Shown here: piece by piece, positions 51,245 through 60,009 of the stretch
Layout of the letters: every line of letters begins with the position of its first letter
How positions within the stretch are numbered: the first letter of the stretch is position 1
DNA from: Planktophila sp965267775
GTDB taxonomy: Bacteria > Actinomycetota > Actinomycetes > Nanopelagicales > Nanopelagicaceae
Assembly (NCBI GenBank): GCA_965267775.1
Contig: OZ254140.1
Coordinates: forward strand, 124,001 to 188,000
Reading direction: 5' to 3'
DNA length: 64,000 bases
Notes under the pieces: generated by a model
The model's input: the letters and a program-made list of their open reading frames with translations, nothing else
Told to the model about the DNA's origin: nothing
Databases searched by the model: none
Translations under genes and position numbers: made by a program

Positions 51245-52617
51245 GTAACTTTGTATATGACCTCATCGGTCTTGCTGCTGGTGTTCTCTTTATCTTGGCA
51301 CTGAAGGGTCTCTCGCATCCAAAGACTGCGCGACGTGGAAATCTCATGGGTGCAGCTGGCGCAACAGTTGCAATTGTCATGGTCTTCTTCCATCTCAAAG
51401 AACATAACAACCTTGGATGGATTCTCGGAGCACTTGCATTCGGCTTAGCGGTAGGTGTGCCTGCTGCACGTAAGGTGCAGATGACAAATATGCCTCAGCT
51501 CGTTGCGCTCTTTAACGGTGTTGGTGGTGGCGCTGCTGCGCTCGTTGCAATCGTTGAATATCTTAAGCTTGGTAATACCGCTACGACCGCTGAAGTTATC
51601 TTTACGGTCTTTACAGTGGTCGTCGGCTGTATCTCATTTAGCGGTTCAATCATCACCTTCTTGAAACTGCAAGAGCTGATGACAACCCGCCCTGTCGTAT
51701 TTCCTGGCGGCCGCTTTGTGATCGCAGCGAATTTAGCTGCTGTTCTCGCTGTCTCAGTCTGGGTAGTTCAGGCACTCGGCACGAACCCGCTCTTGATTCT
51801 CGCAGCTCTCTCACTCCTCTTCGGAGTCCTCTTTGTACTTCCTGTAGGTGGAGCAGATGTCCCAATCGTCATCTCACTCCTCAATGCATTTACCGGCCTC
51901 ACAGTCGCAGCAAGCGGATATGTGCTTGATTCAACGCTTCTCATCATCGCTGGAACCCTTGTGGGAGCCTCAGGAACGATCTTGACTCGCTTAATGGCAG
52001 AGGCGATGGGTCGCTCACTCTTCGGCACCCTCTTCGGTGCCTTTACTGCAAAGCCTCAGAGCGTTGCTGCCGCGGGTGAAGAACGTCCTGTGAAATCAGG
52101 ATCAGCAGAAGATGTAGCAATCTTGCTCAACTATGCACGTCGCGTTGTAATCGTTCCTGGCTTTGGCCTTGCGGTTGCACAAGCACAACACACAGTTCGT
52201 GAAATGGCAGATCTCTTAATCTCAAAGGGAATTGAGGTCGCATACGGAATTCATCCTGTTGCAGGTCGAATGCCGGGACATATGAACGTACTTCTTGCCG
52301 AAGCAAATGTTCCTTACGAACAACTTGCTGAGATGGAAGATGTCAATCCAACTTTTGCTCAGACAGATGTGGCAATTGTGATTGGTGCAAACGATGTTGT
52401 GAACCCTGCAGCAGAGAACACACCAGGTTGCCCAATCTATGGAATGCCAATTCTTAAGGTTGCAGACTCTGCAAACATCATCTTCCTCAAGCGTTCCATG
52501 CGCCCTGGCTTTGCGGGAATCGAGAACGAACTTCTCTACGATCCAAAGACAACGCTCTTGTTCGGAGATGCAAAGGCATCACTGACAAAGGTAGTCAGCG
52601 CGCTCAAGGGGCTTTAG
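51241..52617 (+). CDS. pntB: NAD(P) transhydrogenase, beta subunit
   Basis: A 458-residue subunit with about nine spans in residues 1-260, then a soluble NADP(H)-binding domain (VVIVPGFGLAVAQAQH near 300; GIHPVAGRMPGHMNVLLAEA near 335; VIGANDVVNPAA near 380; LFGDAKASL at the C-terminus). With the two alpha parts it couples proton entry to reduction of NADP by NADH. This is a major NADPH source when the pentose phosphate route is limited. Confidence 0.96.
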   Translation: MSNFVYDLIGLAAGVLFILALKGLSHPKTARRGNLMGAAGATVAIVMVFFHLKEHNNLGWILGALAFGLAVGVPAARKVQMTNMPQLVALFNGVGGGAAALVAIVEYLKLGNTATTAEVIFTVFTVVVGCISFSGSIITFLKLQELMTTRPVVFPGGRFVIAANLAAVLAVSVWVVQALGTNPLLILAALSLLFGVLFVLPVGGADVPIVISLLNAFTGLTVAASGYVLDSTLLIIAGTLVGASGTILTRLMAEAMGRSLFGTLFGAFTAKPQSVAAAGEERPVKSGSAEDVAILLNYARRVVIVPGFGLAVAQAQHTVREMADLLISKGIEVAYGIHPVAGRMPGHMNVLLAEANVPYEQLAEMEDVNPTFAQTDVAIVIGANDVVNPAAENTPGCPIYGMPILKVADSANIIFLKRSMRPGFAGIENELLYDPKTTLLFGDAKASLTKVVSALKGL

Positions 52618-52622
52618 TGCCT

Positions 52623-53828
52623 CTAACCTTGTAGGTGTACCGAGTTACGCGTCTCAGGAATTCGAGTCGTAACAAGTATGACGGCTGCCATGAGAATCGC
52701 TGAGAGAATAAATGCGGGTCTAAATCCACCAGCGTCAGAGATCGCACCGAGTAGTACGGGCGAAACCATTGCTGCAAAGTCACCTGACATTTGTTGTACG
52801 GCGATTACTTGGCCACCCTTACCTTTGAGCACATCGCCTACGAGACTGCCTGGAACTGTGGCCAAGTAAGCGCCGGCAATGCCAGAGAAGATCATCGCAG
52901 GAAAGAAGATCCAAGCTTGAACTGTAAAGACCAAGAGTGTGGTTGAAATAAAGAGTGCAGAAGATCCAATCACTGCAACAAATCGGCGACCTTTCTCATC
53001 GGATAACCGACCTGCTCGCAATAGCAAGAGACCATTGACTATAGATGCAATGGTGAAACCTACGCCCATATAAGTAGTTGAAACGTGCATATCTTCAACC
53101 ATAAAGAGGGGAACAATTGAACGCCCCATACCAAAGATAATAAAACCAGTACTAAATGAGATTGCTAACGCGATTCGGTAAGGCTGAAGTCGTAGCGCCT
53201 CCATCAGCGAGGTCTTCTCAGATTTTCCTTCAGGCTTTGCCGCAAGCATCGATCCACGTAGCAAAAGCCCAGCGGAGATACTTGAGATTGCTAATAAGAA
53301 TGCATAGATGGCCAAAGGTGCACGTAGTGAGAATGCAGAGAGCGCGCCTCCTACAACTGGTCCACCGACCATTCCAATCAAGAAAGATCCGTTATAGAGA
53401 GATTGTGCACGGCCGCGTTGATGATCACTTGTGACTCGCAAAAGTAATGACCCAGCTGCAACAGAGAACATAGATGAGCCAAGTCCACCTGCAGCACGGA
53501 AGAGAAGTAGCTGTGAATATGACTGAGCCATCGCAGCTGCCGCAGATGAAATGGCAACGAATCCGATTCCGACTGAATACACCATTCGCTCACCGAATGT
53601 GTCAACTAACTTTCCGGCTATTAGTCCGCTTGCAAAGCGTGCAAATGCAAAGGCAGAGAGAATTGCTCCTACCTGTGCGTTATTTACACCAAAGGAACGC
53701 GCAAAGAGCGGCAAGGTTGGAGCGATGATTCCAAAACCTACTGCGACAAAGAAAGAGGCAAAGACAAGAACCCCTACTTCACGAGGAAATTCGCGAAGGG
53801 GGTTCTTGGCTTTAAGTGAGGTAAGAAT
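52623..53828 (-). CDS. MFS transporter with apparent non-canonical start
   Basis: A 12-span major facilitator protein (LVDTFGERMVYSVGI and RAGRLSDEKGRRFVAV are the two loop motifs). The first NTG codon in frame is TTG at 53714, giving 363 residues, but that cuts off most of span 1. The frame continues upstream with PREVGVLVFASFFVAVGFGI, a normal MFS N-terminus, up to a TGA. The only start-like codons there are ATT (53826-53828) and ATA (53829-53831), which overlap the stop of the upstream exporter and sit 8-11 bases after GGAGAG. I use ATT; the 3' end is certain, the start is not. Substrate unknown. Confidence 0.75.
   Translation of the reverse strand: MLTSLKAKNPLREFPREVGVLVFASFFVAVGFGIIAPTLPLFARSFGVNNAQVGAILSAFAFARFASGLIAGKLVDTFGERMVYSVGIGFVAISSAAAAMAQSYSQLLLFRAAGGLGSSMFSVAAGSLLLRVTSDHQRGRAQSLYNGSFLIGMVGGPVVGGALSAFSLRAPLAIYAFLLAISSISAGLLLRGSMLAAKPEGKSEKTSLMEALRLQPYRIALAISFSTGFIIFGMGRSIVPLFMVEDMHVSTTYMGVGFTIASIVNGLLLLRAGRLSDEKGRRFVAVIGSSALFISTTLLVFTVQAWIFFPAMIFSGIAGAYLATVPGSLVGDVLKGKGGQVIAVQQMSGDFAAMVSPVLLGAISDAGGFRPAFILSAILMAAVILVTTRIPETRNSVHLQG
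53766..53807 (-). other. Long hairpin between the two MFS genes
   Basis: AAGAACCCC pairs with GGGGTTCTT and, stacked inside, CTTCGCGA with TCGTGAAG (one G-T), closed by a six-base loop; only two bases bulge. On the minus strand it starts 21 bases after the stop of the 533-aa exporter and is followed by GTCTTTGCC, a weak T tract. It looks like a terminator or attenuator, yet lies within the probable N-terminal coding region of the next gene. Confidence 0.65.
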
Positions 53829-55429
53829 TATCCGAGTGACTCTCCAGCAGACTCATTACGAGCTGCTGCGTAATCCTCTGATGTGCGAAGTGGTGTCTCG
53901 CGCAAGAAGAGGGCCACAAAGAATCCCACTGCAACAACTGGCGCTGCAACGAGGAAGACGATGTGGAATGAGTGAACGAATGCATCCAGCACTGCTGTCT
54001 GTACCTGTGCTGGAAGTGTCTTGATCAGTGATGTGTTGTTCTGAATCGCTTCTAGCTTTGCAGGATCGACAGATGCAACAGCAGCTGGGTTCTTCGATGC
54101 AAGTTCCGCGAAATTGCTCGCAAGGTAGTGGCCTAAACGGTTTGTAAGAATTGCACCGAAGAGAGCTGTACCGAAGACAGAACCAAGTGAACGGAAGAAG
54201 GTATTTGAGCTTGTAGCAACGCCCATATCCTTGAATTCAACTGAGTTCTGGAGAGCGATAACGATAGTCTGCATTGAGAGACCAAGGCCTGCTCCAACCA
54301 TGATTGCGAAGATAGATAGCTGCCAATAAGGAGTATCGATCTGAAGCGTGTACATCGCAAGAATTCCTACAGTCATGAGCGCTGTGCCCATGATCGGGAA
54401 GCGCTTGTAATGACCGTGCTTTGAAATCAACTTACCGCTGACGATCGAAGTCGAAACAATACCGAGCATCAATGGAATCAACTTAAGGCCGGCAGAAGTT
54501 GCTGAGTAACCCTTCACAACCTGCATGTAGAGAGGCAACATAACAATTGCACCGAACATACCCGCACCGATGATTGCACCGAGAATCGATGTCAATGTAA
54601 ATGTGTGGTTCTTAAAGAGACGCAAAGGAATGATTGGCTCAGTCGCTTTACCTTCCCAATAAATAAATCCAGCTGCCAAGAGCAGACCTGCAACGAGATA
54701 AATCACAGTTCGTGAATCAGTCCAACCATTCTGCGGACCATAGACAGAGACTGCGAGAAGTGTGAGCGTTACTGAGACGACGAGAAGAAGTGCGCCGAGG
54801 TAATCAATGCTGTGCTCGCGCTTAACCTTTGGAATATGAAGCACGGCAGATGTAATTGCTAGAGCTGCGATACCGAATGGAAGATTGATTACGAAGATCC
54901 AGCGCCATCCTGTAATGCCAAGGATTGTCGCGTGGTCTGAGAAGAAACCGCCGAGCAATGGGCCAGCTACTGATGAGAGGCCCCAGACTGCTCCGAAGTA
55001 ACCCTGGTAGCGACCACGTTCACGTGGAGGGACGATGTCACCAATGATGACGAATGTCAGCGCCATCAAACCGCCTGCACCAAGGCCCTGGAGAGCACGG
55101 GTAGCAATGAGCTGGCCCATGTTCTGTGAAGCTCCGGCAAGAAGCGAGCCGATAAGGAATGTAACAATCGCAAACTGGAAGACGATTCGGCGACCGTAGA
55201 GGTCAGAGATCTTTCCGTACAACGGTGTTGAAGCAGTTGAAGTCAGAAGGTAGGCGGTAACAACCCATGTGTAGTGGTCGAGGCCGTTAAAGTCTTCGAC
55301 AATGCTCTTGAGAGCCGTTGAGACGATGGTCTGATCGAGGGCTGCAAGGAGCATTCCCGTCATCAATCCACCGAGAATGATCATGATCTCGCGGTGCGAG
55401 TGTTCTTTGGCAGGTGCATTTGTATTCAT
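53828..55429 (-). CDS. DHA2-type MFS drug exporter (14 spans)
   Basis: A 533-residue multidrug-type exporter of the EmrB/QacA group. LAALDQTIVSTALKSIVED near 29-47 (motif D1), PLYGKISDLYGRRIVFQ (motif A), RALQGLGAGGLMALTFVIIGD and the GYFGAVWGLSSVAGPLLGGF motif C region are all present, as is a long extracytoplasmic loop near 440-490. It is divergent from an ABC exporter with just 19 bp between start codons. A second MFS gene is coupled downstream. Confidence 0.92.
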   Translation of the reverse strand: MNTNAPAKEHSHREIMIILGGLMTGMLLAALDQTIVSTALKSIVEDFNGLDHYTWVVTAYLLTSTASTPLYGKISDLYGRRIVFQFAIVTFLIGSLLAGASQNMGQLIATRALQGLGAGGLMALTFVIIGDIVPPRERGRYQGYFGAVWGLSSVAGPLLGGFFSDHATILGITGWRWIFVINLPFGIAALAITSAVLHIPKVKREHSIDYLGALLLVVSVTLTLLAVSVYGPQNGWTDSRTVIYLVAGLLLAAGFIYWEGKATEPIIPLRLFKNHTFTLTSILGAIIGAGMFGAIVMLPLYMQVVKGYSATSAGLKLIPLMLGIVSTSIVSGKLISKHGHYKRFPIMGTALMTVGILAMYTLQIDTPYWQLSIFAIMVGAGLGLSMQTIVIALQNSVEFKDMGVATSSNTFFRSLGSVFGTALFGAILTNRLGHYLASNFAELASKNPAAVASVDPAKLEAIQNNTSLIKTLPAQVQTAVLDAFVHSFHIVFLVAAPVVAVGFFVALFLRETPLRTSEDYAAARNESAGESLG

Positions 55430-55448
55430 AGGGGCGTAAGTTTACTCC

Positions 55449-56408
55449 GTGAAATCAATAATCGCCGAAGAACTCGTAAAGACCTATGACAAAGGCAAAG
55501 TACGCGCACTCGATTCGCTCAACCTTGATGTAGAAGAAGGCACAGTATTAGGCGTACTTGGGCCAAATGGTGCAGGCAAAACAACGACTGTCCGCATCTT
55601 GTCGACTTTATTGCGCCCAGATTCAGGTCGCGCCACTGTTGCAGGTATTGATGTCATCAAGAACCCTGAGAAAGTTCGCGAAGTAATTGGTCTTTCAGGT
55701 CAATATGCAGCGGTAGATGAAATTCTCACAGGCTATGACAATCTCGTAATGTTTGGTGAGCTCTACCACTTGGGAAAGAAGAACGCGGTTGCTCGCGCCA
55801 ATGAACTGCTCGAGCGCTTTAGCCTTACAGAAGCTGCAAAGCGTCCAATCAAAACTTATTCAGGTGGAATGCGTCGTCGCCTCGATCTTGCAGCTTCTCT
55901 AATCGTGAAGCCAAAGATTCTCTTCCTCGATGAACCAACAACTGGCTTAGATCCACGTGGTCGCCAAGAGATGTGGGGAGTAATTCAAGAGCTTGTAAAA
56001 GGTGGCGTAACGCTGCTATTAACAACGCAATACCTTGAAGAGGCAGATCAATTGGCAGATGAGATTGCAGTAATTGATACCGGCAAGGTGATTGCTCGCG
56101 GAACATCTGATGCTTTGAAGAAGCAGGTCGGCGGAGAACGTCTAGAGGTTGTTGTTGATGCAACTAATATCGCTAAGACTGTCGAGATTGTTGCCGCAGT
56201 CAGCGGTAGTAAGACTTCAGTCGATGAAGGCATCCGAATGATTTCAGCACCTGTTTCGACTGGTTCACAGGCGCTCTTCGAAGTTCTCAAAGCGCTCGAT
56301 AGTGCAGGTATCCATCCCCTCGATGTTGGACTGAAACGTCCTTCCCTCGATGATGTATTCCTCTCTCTTACCGGCCATGCAGCAGAATCAAAGGAGGAAG
56401 CCAAGTGA
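55449..56408 (+). CDS. ABC-2 type transporter ATP-binding protein (DrrA-like)
   Basis: A 319-residue ATPase. Walker A GPNGAGKTTT near 37, signature YSGGMRRRLDLA near 137, Walker B ILFLDEPTTGLDPRG near 156 and a C-terminal DrrA-type extension (GLKRPSLDDVFLSLTGHAAE). GTG start without a visible ribosome binding site; it could be leaderless. It forms an exporter with the permease that overlaps its stop (GTGA). Confidence 0.93.
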   Translation: MKSIIAEELVKTYDKGKVRALDSLNLDVEEGTVLGVLGPNGAGKTTTVRILSTLLRPDSGRATVAGIDVIKNPEKVREVIGLSGQYAAVDEILTGYDNLVMFGELYHLGKKNAVARANELLERFSLTEAAKRPIKTYSGGMRRRLDLAASLIVKPKILFLDEPTTGLDPRGRQEMWGVIQELVKGGVTLLLTTQYLEEADQLADEIAVIDTGKVIARGTSDALKKQVGGERLEVVVDATNIAKTVEIVAAVSGSKTSVDEGIRMISAPVSTGSQALFEVLKALDSAGIHPLDVGLKRPSLDDVFLSLTGHAAESKEEAK

Positions 56409-57196
56409 GCGCTTTCCGTGACACCCTGATCATTACTCAGCGCCAATTGCGACTCCTTACCCGCGTACCTGAGGTCTTGATATTTTCAACAATTCAGCCG
56501 GTGATGTTTGTACTTCTCTTCCGTTATGTATTCGGTGGCTCGATCAACACCGGTCAACCTGGTGGATATGTACAACTTCTGATGCCAGGAATCTTTGTGC
56601 AGACGGTCGCATTTACATTGGCTGGAACAGCTTCAGGTCTTGCTGAAGATATGAAGAAGGGTTTGATTGACCGATTTAGATCTCTTCCTATCTCTCAATC
56701 TGCACTCGTCATCGGTCGCACATTGGGAGATTCACTTCTCAACATTGTGGTACTTACCGTTATGGGTATCGCCGGCTATGTAGTCGGCTGGCGTCCAAGT
56801 GGTGGTCTTGGAAATGTTGCCCTTGGCTTCTTATTCCTCTTGCTCTTCGGCTACGCCCTCTCATGGGTTGGAGCTCTTGTGGGACTTTCAGCATCTGATG
56901 CGCGAGTAGTGCAGAACGTCAGCTTTATCGTGACATTCCCGCTGACATTCCTTTCCAATGCATTCGCTCCGACAACAGGTATGCCACGCGCACTTCAATA
57001 CTTTGCAGAGTGGAATCCAGTTTCAACGATGGTCGCTGCTTGTCGCGAATTATTTGGACTTAAGAATCAATTCGGTGCCACCGCTGGATCATTTCCAAGC
57101 GAGCATCCGCTAACAACTTCATTGGTTTACATGGTGGTCATCATGGCAATCTTTATTCCATTGAGTCTGCGCAAGTACCGCAACGCCTCTAATTAA
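56405..57196 (+). CDS. ABC-2 type transporter permease (DrrB-like)
   Basis: A 263-residue six-span permease. It starts AFRDTLIITQRQLRLLTRVPEVLIF, typical of DrrB. The conserved segment GLIDRFRSLPISQSALVIGR lies near 80-99 and PLTFLSNAFAPTTGMP near 180. Drug, lipid or polysaccharide export is possible. It ends 8 bp inside the convergent hydrolase gene. Confidence 0.92.
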   Translation: MSAFRDTLIITQRQLRLLTRVPEVLIFSTIQPVMFVLLFRYVFGGSINTGQPGGYVQLLMPGIFVQTVAFTLAGTASGLAEDMKKGLIDRFRSLPISQSALVIGRTLGDSLLNIVVLTVMGIAGYVVGWRPSGGLGNVALGFLFLLLFGYALSWVGALVGLSASDARVVQNVSFIVTFPLTFLSNAFAPTTGMPRALQYFAEWNPVSTMVAACRELFGLKNQFGATAGSFPSEHPLTTSLVYMVVIMAIFIPLSLRKYRNASN

Positions 57197-57917
57197 TAGA
57201 TTTGAGGATTGCGCCAAAGGTGGGGCTAGGTATATTCATCATTTGAAAATGGGATACGCCTTCGAGCACATCTAAGGTCACGCTCTTTCCATGAAGTTTC
57301 ATCGCGCCTTGGTACTTCTGAGTGAGTTCAAGCGGAACGCGCTCATCTTGATCTCCGTGAATAAAGTGGGTCTTCGCAGAGATTGGTGGGCGGAGCATCG
57401 GATCAAGTTCTGGACGCTTGTCAGCGCTGCATCCAAGCCACTCAAATACAGCCCCTCTACCTAGCGCTAAACGCTCGCTTTCAGCCATATCGGTTACAGG
57501 TGCAAGTCCAATAACGCTCTTAATATTGGGAAATTTATCGGCCAAGAGCAGCGCAAGATGGCCACCGCTCGAGTAACCGATCACAGTCAACGTGGTCTCT
57601 TCTAAAGTTGAGATGGCAAAGGCGAGATCGCGCAGCGTGGTCTCTGGAGAACCTGCCTCACGACGAAACTCGGGAAGAACAACGGTAAAGCCTTCTTCTG
57701 CAAGGGCCACAGCAAGGGGGCGCATATGTTCACGGTCGAAGAGATTTCTCCAGTAACCACCATGGATCAGCAGAAGAGTAGGTTTTTCAAAATTACTCTC
57801 GCCATAGAATTCCAAAATCTGATCTGGGTCATCGCCATATTTAATGATTGAAGTTGCAACCTTTCGCCCAGCATCTTCAAAAGAGTAGGGCGGAAAAGTT
57901 GGATGCGATGTAGTCAT
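57189..57917 (-). CDS. Alpha/beta hydrolase (kynurenine formamidase-like)
   Basis: About 242 residues. The oxyanion motif LLIHGGYWRNLFD, nucleophile elbow GYSSGGHLAL, acid HGDQDERVPLE and catalytic His in GVSHFQMM form a complete hydrolase set. HGGYW is typical of arylformamidase-type esterases, but no kynurenine pathway genes are visible. ATG 57917 is preferred over the TTG at 57932, which directly abuts the greA stop. It overlaps the permease gene by 8 bp and may be co-transcribed with greA. Confidence 0.85.
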   Translation of the reverse strand: MTTSHPTFPPYSFEDAGRKVATSIIKYGDDPDQILEFYGESNFEKPTLLLIHGGYWRNLFDREHMRPLAVALAEEGFTVVLPEFRREAGSPETTLRDLAFAISTLEETTLTVIGYSSGGHLALLLADKFPNIKSVIGLAPVTDMAESERLALGRGAVFEWLGCSADKRPELDPMLRPPISAKTHFIHGDQDERVPLELTQKYQGAMKLHGKSVTLDVLEGVSHFQMMNIPSPTFGAILKSIN

Positions 57918-57932
57918 CAGCTGTGGCCGCAA

Positions 57933-58412
57933 TTAAGCGAAGAACTCAGCTGCTTTAATCTCAACCTTAATTTCGCGACCATTTGGCGCCGTGTAAGAAA
58001 CTGTTGAACCAATCTCTGCGCCAAGTACTGCAGCCCCGAGTGGTGACTTCTCTGAATAGACATCGATATCACCAGATGCGATTTCACGTGAACCAAGAAG
58101 GAACTTCATCTCATCGCCTGCAATGAGTGCGGTAACAACCATGCCTGCGCCAACCTTGCCATCTGCACTTGCTGGAGGAGTTCCAATATGAGCGCTCTCT
58201 AACATCTGCTTGAGCTGACGGATACGTGCTTCCATCTTGCCCTGCTCGTCACGAGCTGCGTGATAGCCGCCATTTTCCTTAAGGTCACCTTCGGCGCGAG
58301 CAGCTTCAATCTTTGCAGTGATCTCTTTACGACCTTCACCTTCAAGGTGCGCGAGTTCTGCAGCGAGACGATCTGCTGCTTCCTGAGTTAACCAAGTCTG
58401 TTGTGCGCTCAT
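57933..58412 (-). CDS. greA: Transcription elongation factor GreA
   Basis: A 159-residue factor that rescues backtracked RNA polymerase by stimulating transcript cleavage. N-terminal coiled coil with the functional acidic tip GDLKENGGYHAARDEQGK near 42-59, and C-terminal FKBP-like domain (DVYSEKSPLGAAVLGAEIGS). N-terminus TWLTQEAADRLAAELAHLEG is the actinobacterial form. Downstream of the DUF4307 gene, as in mycobacteria (Rv1080c-Rv1081c, from memory). Confidence 0.96.
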   Translation of the reverse strand: MSAQQTWLTQEAADRLAAELAHLEGEGRKEITAKIEAARAEGDLKENGGYHAARDEQGKMEARIRQLKQMLESAHIGTPPASADGKVGAGMVVTALIAGDEMKFLLGSREIASGDIDVYSEKSPLGAAVLGAEIGSTVSYTAPNGREIKVEIKAAEFFA

Positions 58413-58437
58413 AGCGGGAAAGAATACTAGGGAGGGG

Positions 58438-58854
58438 CTAATTGAGATAACAGGTGGTCACGCCTGCATTGACCGCATCTGCGCGTGAAGGAATGGTCAC
58501 CGTGCGCTCGATTGCACCACTTGCTGCAGGAATCTGGTCATCTAGCTGACCAACAATGACCTTATCGATATCGCGCGCGGCGATAACACAGGTCGCTTCA
58601 CGTGATGGGTCGCGGCGGTTAATTGTGTAGCGAATCTCCGTATTGCGTGGATCATCATTGTTAAATGCAATTAATGAGTAAGAGATTGCTGGCTCTGCTT
58701 GATGAAGTCCTGCCCAAATCAACCAAGCCCCACCAATAAGTGCAAAGCTCAGCGCATATGGAACCCATGCGCGCTCAGGGCGAACTCCATAGCGATCATT
58801 AAAGTCGAAGGTATCGGTGGATTCTGATTCACTTTGGAAGTTATCTCTCGACAT
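58438..58854 (-). CDS. DUF4307 family membrane protein
   Basis: A 138-residue bitopic protein. Acidic N-terminus with FNDRYGVRPER, one span near 31-48 (YALSFALIGGAWLIWAGL), and an extracytoplasmic beta domain with two Cys residues (EATCVIAARD; TTCYLN) that could form a disulphide. The family is actinobacterial and of unknown function. It is divergent from the 45-aa gene across 14 bp. Confidence 0.9.
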   Translation of the reverse strand: MSRDNFQSESESTDTFDFNDRYGVRPERAWVPYALSFALIGGAWLIWAGLHQAEPAISYSLIAFNNDDPRNTEIRYTINRRDPSREATCVIAARDIDKVIVGQLDDQIPAASGAIERTVTIPSRADAVNAGVTTCYLN

Positions 58855-58868
58855 GGGAGAATCGTCTC

Positions 58869-59006
58869 ATGAATAAAGATGTCGATATGGGTATCGCTGG
58901 CTCGCTGACAATGATTGTTCTTGTCACAGCAACTGCGCTTCTCTTGCGTAGCTTCTATAAGCGATACAACCGACTCGCACAGCGCGAGGAAAATTCAGAA
59001 AATTAA
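58869..59006 (+). CDS. Small one-span membrane protein (45 aa)
   Basis: Starts MNKDVDMGIAGS after GGGAGA eight bases upstream, has one span (SLTMIVLVTATALLL) and a basic, polar C-terminus ending REENSEN. It occupies the place of the small gene Rv1083 in M. tuberculosis, where mca separates it from the DUF4307 gene. Here mca is absent. It overlaps the SURF1-like gene, whose start is not well defined. Function unknown. Confidence 0.65.
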   Translation: MNKDVDMGIAGSLTMIVLVTATALLLRSFYKRYNRLAQREENSEN

Positions 59007-59703
59007 GAAGTTCGCGACAGCGCTAGCGGTTCTTGCGCTCGCTGCAATCTTCTTCTCGCTCGGCCTCTGGCAACTAGATAGAGCCCGCGAACTATCGGCA
59101 TCTCTCAAAGCTGAACCAATCCAAGATCAACGCATCTACAACTTATCCGATTTAACCTCTTCACAAGGATCACTTCCTGTCGACGCATTTGGAAAATCAG
59201 TCGCAACCTCTGGCCATTACATCGCCAACTTCAAAGCACCCAATCAGATCGGCGCAGATGGAAAGGTTGCAGATTGGGAGGTCGCTCTTCTGCAGGTTGA
59301 TACCCAATCAGCAATCCTCGTTCTCCGCGGCTTATGGAGTGAGCGCTTTACGGAACCCTCAATCGTGATGTCCAATGAAGTTGAAATCACCGGCACCATC
59401 TATCCAAGCCAATTTGAAGATCGCGCAGCAAATACACCTTCGCAACTCTCTCGCCTCGATAGCAGCCTCTTAACCTCAACCTCTGAATTCCAGCTCTATG
59501 ACGGCTTTATCGCAGCGACCTCTGAAAATACTCGCGCCGGGGAAGTCACCCGAACTCGCATTGCAATCACTCTGCCGAAGGGAGATGTTCCGGGTTACTA
59601 CTGGCAGCACATCTCCTATGTCGCCATCTGGTGGTTTATGGCAGCCCTCGTACTCTGGGCGCCTTTCTATAAGCGCCGTGACGAGGAAGCCCTCGCCAGT
59701 TAG
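58915..59703 (+). CDS. SURF1-like cytochrome oxidase assembly protein
   Basis: A SURF1-family membrane protein with two spans: ALAVLALAAIFFSLGLWQLDRA at the N-terminus and HISYVAIWWFMAALVLWAPF near the C-terminus, with a periplasmic domain between (GHYIANFKAPNQIG; VLRGLWSERFTEP). The span starts well inside the frame. The only NTG start is TTG at 58915, deep inside the 45-aa gene. An ATT at 59002, sharing a base with that gene's TAA stop, would give a more usual protein length. It supports assembly of heme-copper oxidase, like the CtaG fusion earlier. Confidence 0.8.
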   Translation: MFLSQQLRFSCVASISDTTDSHSARKIQKIKKFATALAVLALAAIFFSLGLWQLDRARELSASLKAEPIQDQRIYNLSDLTSSQGSLPVDAFGKSVATSGHYIANFKAPNQIGADGKVADWEVALLQVDTQSAILVLRGLWSERFTEPSIVMSNEVEITGTIYPSQFEDRAANTPSQLSRLDSSLLTSTSEFQLYDGFIAATSENTRAGEVTRTRIAITLPKGDVPGYYWQHISYVAIWWFMAALVLWAPFYKRRDEEALAS

Positions 59704-59712
59704 AGTTGCTCC

Positions 59713-60009
59713 ATGAAAACACCTTTGAGTCGTTTCCGGACAATGGCCATCATCTGTGGCGTCAACCTTCTTCTCTTGGTCGCCTATATGGTCGCAAAGC
59801 ACCTATTTAACGCCTTCGATCAGAGCAATCCATTCATCTTTATTCCAATCGCTCATGGGTACTTCTACATCGTCTACATCTTGACCGTACTGCAGCTTTC
59901 GGTTCAGAAGCGCATCGCACTCCCAACAGTTATCGCCCTCATCGCAGCTGGCACCATTCCTGGTGCATCATTTGTCGCGGAGCGGAAAATTGTTAAGAAG
60001 TATTCGTAA
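59713..60009 (+). CDS. DUF3817 family membrane protein
   Basis: A 98-residue protein with three spans (MAIICGVNLLLLVAYMV; YFYIVYILTVLQLSV; PTVIALIAAGTIPGASFVAE). The segment FIFIPIAHGYFYIVYIL and the GTIPGASFVAERK end are typical of this small actinobacterial family, often near oxidase assembly genes. Function unknown. Overlaps the uppS start. Confidence 0.9.
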   Translation: MKTPLSRFRTMAIICGVNLLLLVAYMVAKHLFNAFDQSNPFIFIPIAHGYFYIVYILTVLQLSVQKRIALPTVIALIAAGTIPGASFVAERKIVKKYS

